Shown here: positions 50,125 through 52,865 of the stretch, in pieces
Layout of the letters: each line of letters starts with the position of its first letter
How positions within the stretch are numbered: the first letter of the stretch is position 1
Source: Myxococcaceae bacterium
Lineage (GTDB): Bacteria > Myxococcota > Myxococcia > Myxococcales > Myxococcaceae
NCBI GenBank assembly: GCA_019694575.1
Contig: JAIBBR010000017.1
Location: 1 to 52,865 of the forward strand
Reading direction: 5' to 3'
DNA length: 52,865 nucleotides
The notes under the pieces: generated by a model
Databases searched by the model: none
What the model saw: the letters and a program-made list of their open reading frames with translations, nothing else
Told to the model about the DNA's origin: nothing
Made by a program: the position numbers and the translations under genes

Positions 50125-52865
50125 ATGAACGTCAAGACCGTCGAAAGACCCTTCGCTGCTGTCGAGGCCGCGCTCGAAAAGTCAGGCCTCGTCGAAGACC
50201 AACTGCGCCTCTATGAAGCGCGCTCGCGCGAAGTGCCGAGCACGCAAGAAGCGGGGTGGCTGTTGGCCCGGGCTGGCGAGCTCGCGCGAGATCGTCTGAA
50301 GAACGCGGTTCGGGCCGAAGAGCTGTTTCGGCGTGCGCTCGTTTATGCACCTGCTTCGAAAGAGGCGCTCGAGGGTTTGCGTGCGCTCTACGAGCAACGG
50401 CAAGACCATGGGGCCTTGGCTGAAATTCTCGAACGGTTGGCGGGTACCCAGACGGGCCCGGCTGCAGCGGCGCTTTACCTGCGCGCGGCCGATCTGCATG
50501 AGAACAAGCTCGGTCGAAAAGATCGCGCGGTGTTGTGCTGCCAGCTGGCGACCAAGGCGGCTCCGCAAGAACGCCCAGCGTTTGGGCGCGCGCGCAAAAT
50601 TTTGTGGTCTGAGAGCCGTTATAATGCCGTCTTCGATTCACTCGAGCGCGAACGCGCCACGTTGGGTGAGCGCGAGCTGATTGAAGACTATTTGAAGTTC
50701 GCCGAGAGCCTGGCCGATGATCCGCATCAGCACCCGCTGGCCGAGTTGGCCCTGCAGCGGGTGCTCTCGGTCGACGCCACCAACGCCAAAGCGCAGGCGA
50801 TTCGCAGCGCGATGCAGACGTTGGCGCAAGACTGGGCGACCAAGGTCAAACAGCTTCGGCACGCGTCACTCGAAGAACGTGATCGCCGCGCCGCCGCGCG
50901 TATTTCACTGCAGGTGGCGAAGCTCTATTCGTTCTATGAGCCCACCGCGGTTGGCAAGATGAAAGAAGCGCTTGATCGCTGCTTTCTGCTCTGGCCAGCG
51001 ATGCCCGACGCCGTCGAGGTCTTGGAGCAGGTGGCGGGCAAGAGCGGCGATTTCAAAGCGGCGATCACCGTTTTTTCACGCCTGGCGGCCGCGACCAAAG
51101 ACAAGGGCGCGCAAGTCGACCTCTGGCTGCGGGTGGGCACCATTCACTTGGCGCGGCTCAATGACCCCGCCGCGGCGCTCGAGGCGTTTCTTAAAGCAGC
51201 GAGTCTCGATGTGACTCGGGGCGATGCCGCCGGTCTGGCCGCCGAGCTGCTCATCGAAAAGGGAAAAATCGAAGAAGGCGTGGCGCTGCTTGAAAAGTAC
51301 CTTGCCACGCTGAAGCTGAAATCGTCGCAAGTGGTGATGCACCTGCGGCTCGCCGACTTGTGGATCGCCCAGGGTAAAAACCCCAAGGGCGCGCGCCGCC
51401 ACCTCGAAGCGGCGGTGCGCCTTGAGCCTGCCAATGCTCACGCGGCGTTTCGTTTGGTGCGGGCGCTCGCCGATGCCGGCGAGCTCGAGTCGCTCTGGTT
51501 CTACCTCGAATTGGCGGCGTCAGCCCCGCGCCCAGCCGAAGAGCGGGTGAAGTTCTGCGTCGATGTGGCAGGCCAGTTTGAAAGGGCCAAAGACTATGAG
51601 CGCGCGTTCTACGCGCTTTCATATGCGTTGCCGTTAGACCCTTCGCGCAAAGGGCTGGTGCACGCGCTGATTGAAATGGCCAGCAAAGCGCAGCTCGAGC
51701 CGGCGCTGGCGGTCACCTTGCGACGCGCGGCCCAGGTCGACGACGGGCCGAACGCCGTGCGGTTGTGGCGCGAATTGGCCAAGCTGCTTTCGGGCGGTGG
51801 TGTCTCTAAGCAAGTCGAAGCCATGGAGGCATGGCTCGAGGTTGAACGCCGTTCGCCGCAAGACAAAGAGGCGACCGCGGCGATTGCGCTGCTCAAAAAG
51901 TCTATCACCCAAGACCCGACCGACCCCCGCACCAAGCTCGAAGCTGAAGCACGCAAGCTCGAGGTGGCGGCGGCCGACCCCGCGGCACAGGCGGCGGTGT
52001 ACCGGCAGATTCTCGAGCTCGACCCGAACAACGTCGTCACCTTGAAAAAACTGGGCGGTGCGTGCGCCAGCCTTTCGCAATGGGGCGAAGTGGCTTTCGT
52101 CGCCGAACGCTTGATGGCACTGGCTGAATCTACCGCTGATCGCCAAGAGTGGCGCGCTCGCTTGGCACAGCTTTACGCCGAGCGGTTGAACCGCAAAGAA
52201 GAAGCGGCCGGGTTGTATTTGAACCTGCTTCACGAAGGTGTCGAGAACGCGGCGGTGGTGGGCAGCTTGGAGCGCTTGGCCTCACAGGGCATTCGCCAAA
52301 TAGAGATCTCGCGTGCGCTCGCTCCGTACTACGCGAAGAGCGGCGACTACCAGCGGCAGGTGGCGTCGCTTTTGGTGCAGCTGGCTTCGGTGCAAGAAGT
52401 CGATGGGCAAAAGGAGCTGCTCACCATTCTCGCCGAGACCAGCGAAAAACGTTTAATGGACCCTGAGGGAGCGTTCAACTTTCGCCTGCGCGGGTTGGCG
52501 CTCACGCCCGATGATTCTACATTTCGCGCCGAGGCCATTCGGCTCGCTCGTGAACATTCGGCGCATGGGCAAATGTCGCGGGTGCTTTCAGAGCTCGCGG
52601 CGAAGAGCAGCGATACGGCGCTGGCTGCTTCACTGTTGCAAGACGCCGCGGTGGTCGCCGAGCAGGGCGGAGCAATCGATGACTCTGCGGCGGCGCTCAA
52701 AGCGGCGCTGGCGCAGAACCCTGCTCACCTCGAAAGTCCGGCGCAGTTGTCAGAACTGTACCTGCGCCACAAGCGCTTTTCTGACTGCGAACAGGTCTTG
52801 CGTCAACGCGCGACGGTGGTGCCCGACCACGAGAAGTCGCGCATTTATTTGCAGTTGTCTGAGGT
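50125..52865 (+). CDS. gltI: Large TPR protein in the gltI/agmK position (3' end outside window)
   Basis: The frame opens at the ATG at 50125 and has no stop to the right edge, giving 913 residues of a longer protein. It has no signal peptide. It is a continuous alpha solenoid of TPR-like hairpins, for example YLRAADLHENKLGRKDRAV near 115-133, DLWLRVGTIHLARLNDPAAAL near 332-352 and LRLADLWIAQGKNPKGARRHL near 408-428. In M. xanthus the gene after this position in the cluster, agmK (gltI), encodes a cytoplasmic TPR giant of several thousand residues. Position, lack of export signal and repeat type agree; the full length is unseen. The start has no Shine-Dalgarno and follows the structured leader. 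Confidence 0.72.
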   Translation, partial: MNVKTVERPFAAVEAALEKSGLVEDQLRLYEARSREVPSTQEAGWLLARAGELARDRLKNAVRAEELFRRALVYAPASKEALEGLRALYEQRQDHGALAEILERLAGTQTGPAAAALYLRAADLHENKLGRKDRAVLCCQLATKAAPQERPAFGRARKILWSESRYNAVFDSLERERATLGERELIEDYLKFAESLADDPHQHPLAELALQRVLSVDATNAKAQAIRSAMQTLAQDWATKVKQLRHASLEERDRRAAARISLQVAKLYSFYEPTAVGKMKEALDRCFLLWPAMPDAVEVLEQVAGKSGDFKAAITVFSRLAAATKDKGAQVDLWLRVGTIHLARLNDPAAALEAFLKAASLDVTRGDAAGLAAELLIEKGKIEEGVALLEKYLATLKLKSSQVVMHLRLADLWIAQGKNPKGARRHLEAAVRLEPANAHAAFRLVRALADAGELESLWFYLELAASAPRPAEERVKFCVDVAGQFERAKDYERAFYALSYALPLDPSRKGLVHALIEMASKAQLEPALAVTLRRAAQVDDGPNAVRLWRELAKLLSGGGVSKQVEAMEAWLEVERRSPQDKEATAAIALLKKSITQDPTDPRTKLEAEARKLEVAAADPAAQAAVYRQILELDPNNVVTLKKLGGACASLSQWGEVAFVAERLMALAESTADRQEWRARLAQLYAERLNRKEEAAGLYLNLLHEGVENAAVVGSLERLASQGIRQIEISRALAPYYAKSGDYQRQVASLLVQLASVQEVDGQKELLTILAETSEKRLMDPEGAFNFRLRGLALTPDDSTFRAEAIRLAREHSAHGQMSRVLSELAAKSSDTALAASLLQDAAVVAEQGGAIDDSAAALKAALAQNPAHLESPAQLSELYLRHKRFSDCEQVLRQRATVVPDHEKSRIYLQLSE

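Noticed and set aside
48870-50135. 421-codon minus-strand open frame across the end of the helical-repeat gene and the gltI leader
   Set aside because: Arg/Pro/Ser-rich low-complexity translation with no domain; a shadow of the plus-strand genes.

Overview
The window is a chromosomal segment of a myxobacterium (Myxococcota), probably related to the Cystobacterineae. No rRNA, tRNA, insertion sequence, phage gene or CRISPR array is visible. The placement rests on content: two MYXO-CTERM surface-sorting signals, two membrane-anchored Ser/Thr kinases, a class III adenylyl cyclase, a PilZ protein, and a gene run matching the Glt (Agl/Agm) gliding-motility cluster of Myxococcus xanthus. Base composition is GC-rich but by eye lower than Myxococcus. 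Coding density is high, with frequent 4-base ATGA/GTGA overlaps and some GTG or TTG starts.

Layout. (a) 122-3241, minus: rsmB, an RDD membrane protein and a SpoIIM-family membrane protein, all overlapping. (b) 3360-7700: a Ser/Thr kinase; a minus-strand pair of a rhodanese-MoeB fusion and a free rhodanese; a PTR1-like pteridine reductase. (c) 7835-13690: a secreted beta-barrel-like protein and a 1580-residue lipoprotein metalloprotease. (d) 13848-19969: an A-type Fe-S carrier; a minus-strand run of threonine degradation (kbl, tdh), a deoxynucleoside kinase and an acyl-CoA thioesterase; divergent prkA. (e) 20180-26143: a tandem ArsA/Get3-like ATPase, accA, hisC, cmk and an adenylyl cyclase. 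(f) 26064-29823: two divergent MYXO-CTERM proteins around a palindrome, then a second Ser/Thr kinase. (g) 29897-34174: two secreted zinc peptidases (one ACE-like) and a PilZ protein. (h) 34382-39513: a six-gene operon of envelope proteins (LPP20-like, FlgT-like, PEGA lipoprotein, FecR domain, AI-2E-family permease, unknown secreted protein). (i) 39744 to the right edge: the gliding cluster.

The gliding cluster is the most notable system. Gene order, sizes and domains follow gltD (agmU), gltE (aglT), gltF, gltG (pglI), gltH and, after one extra helical-repeat gene, the start of a very large TPR gene in the gltI (agmK) position, which runs off the right edge. In M. xanthus these proteins form the trans-envelope part of the focal-adhesion gliding motor. 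The cluster here is divided by several inverted repeats and by a 185-base leader before the last gene that can fold into an extended hairpin and that I cannot match to a known RNA class. The envelope operon directly upstream, which includes a FlgT-like protein, is the best candidate for an undescribed accessory module; that link is inference from position only. All family assignments were made by reading motifs, without database searches.
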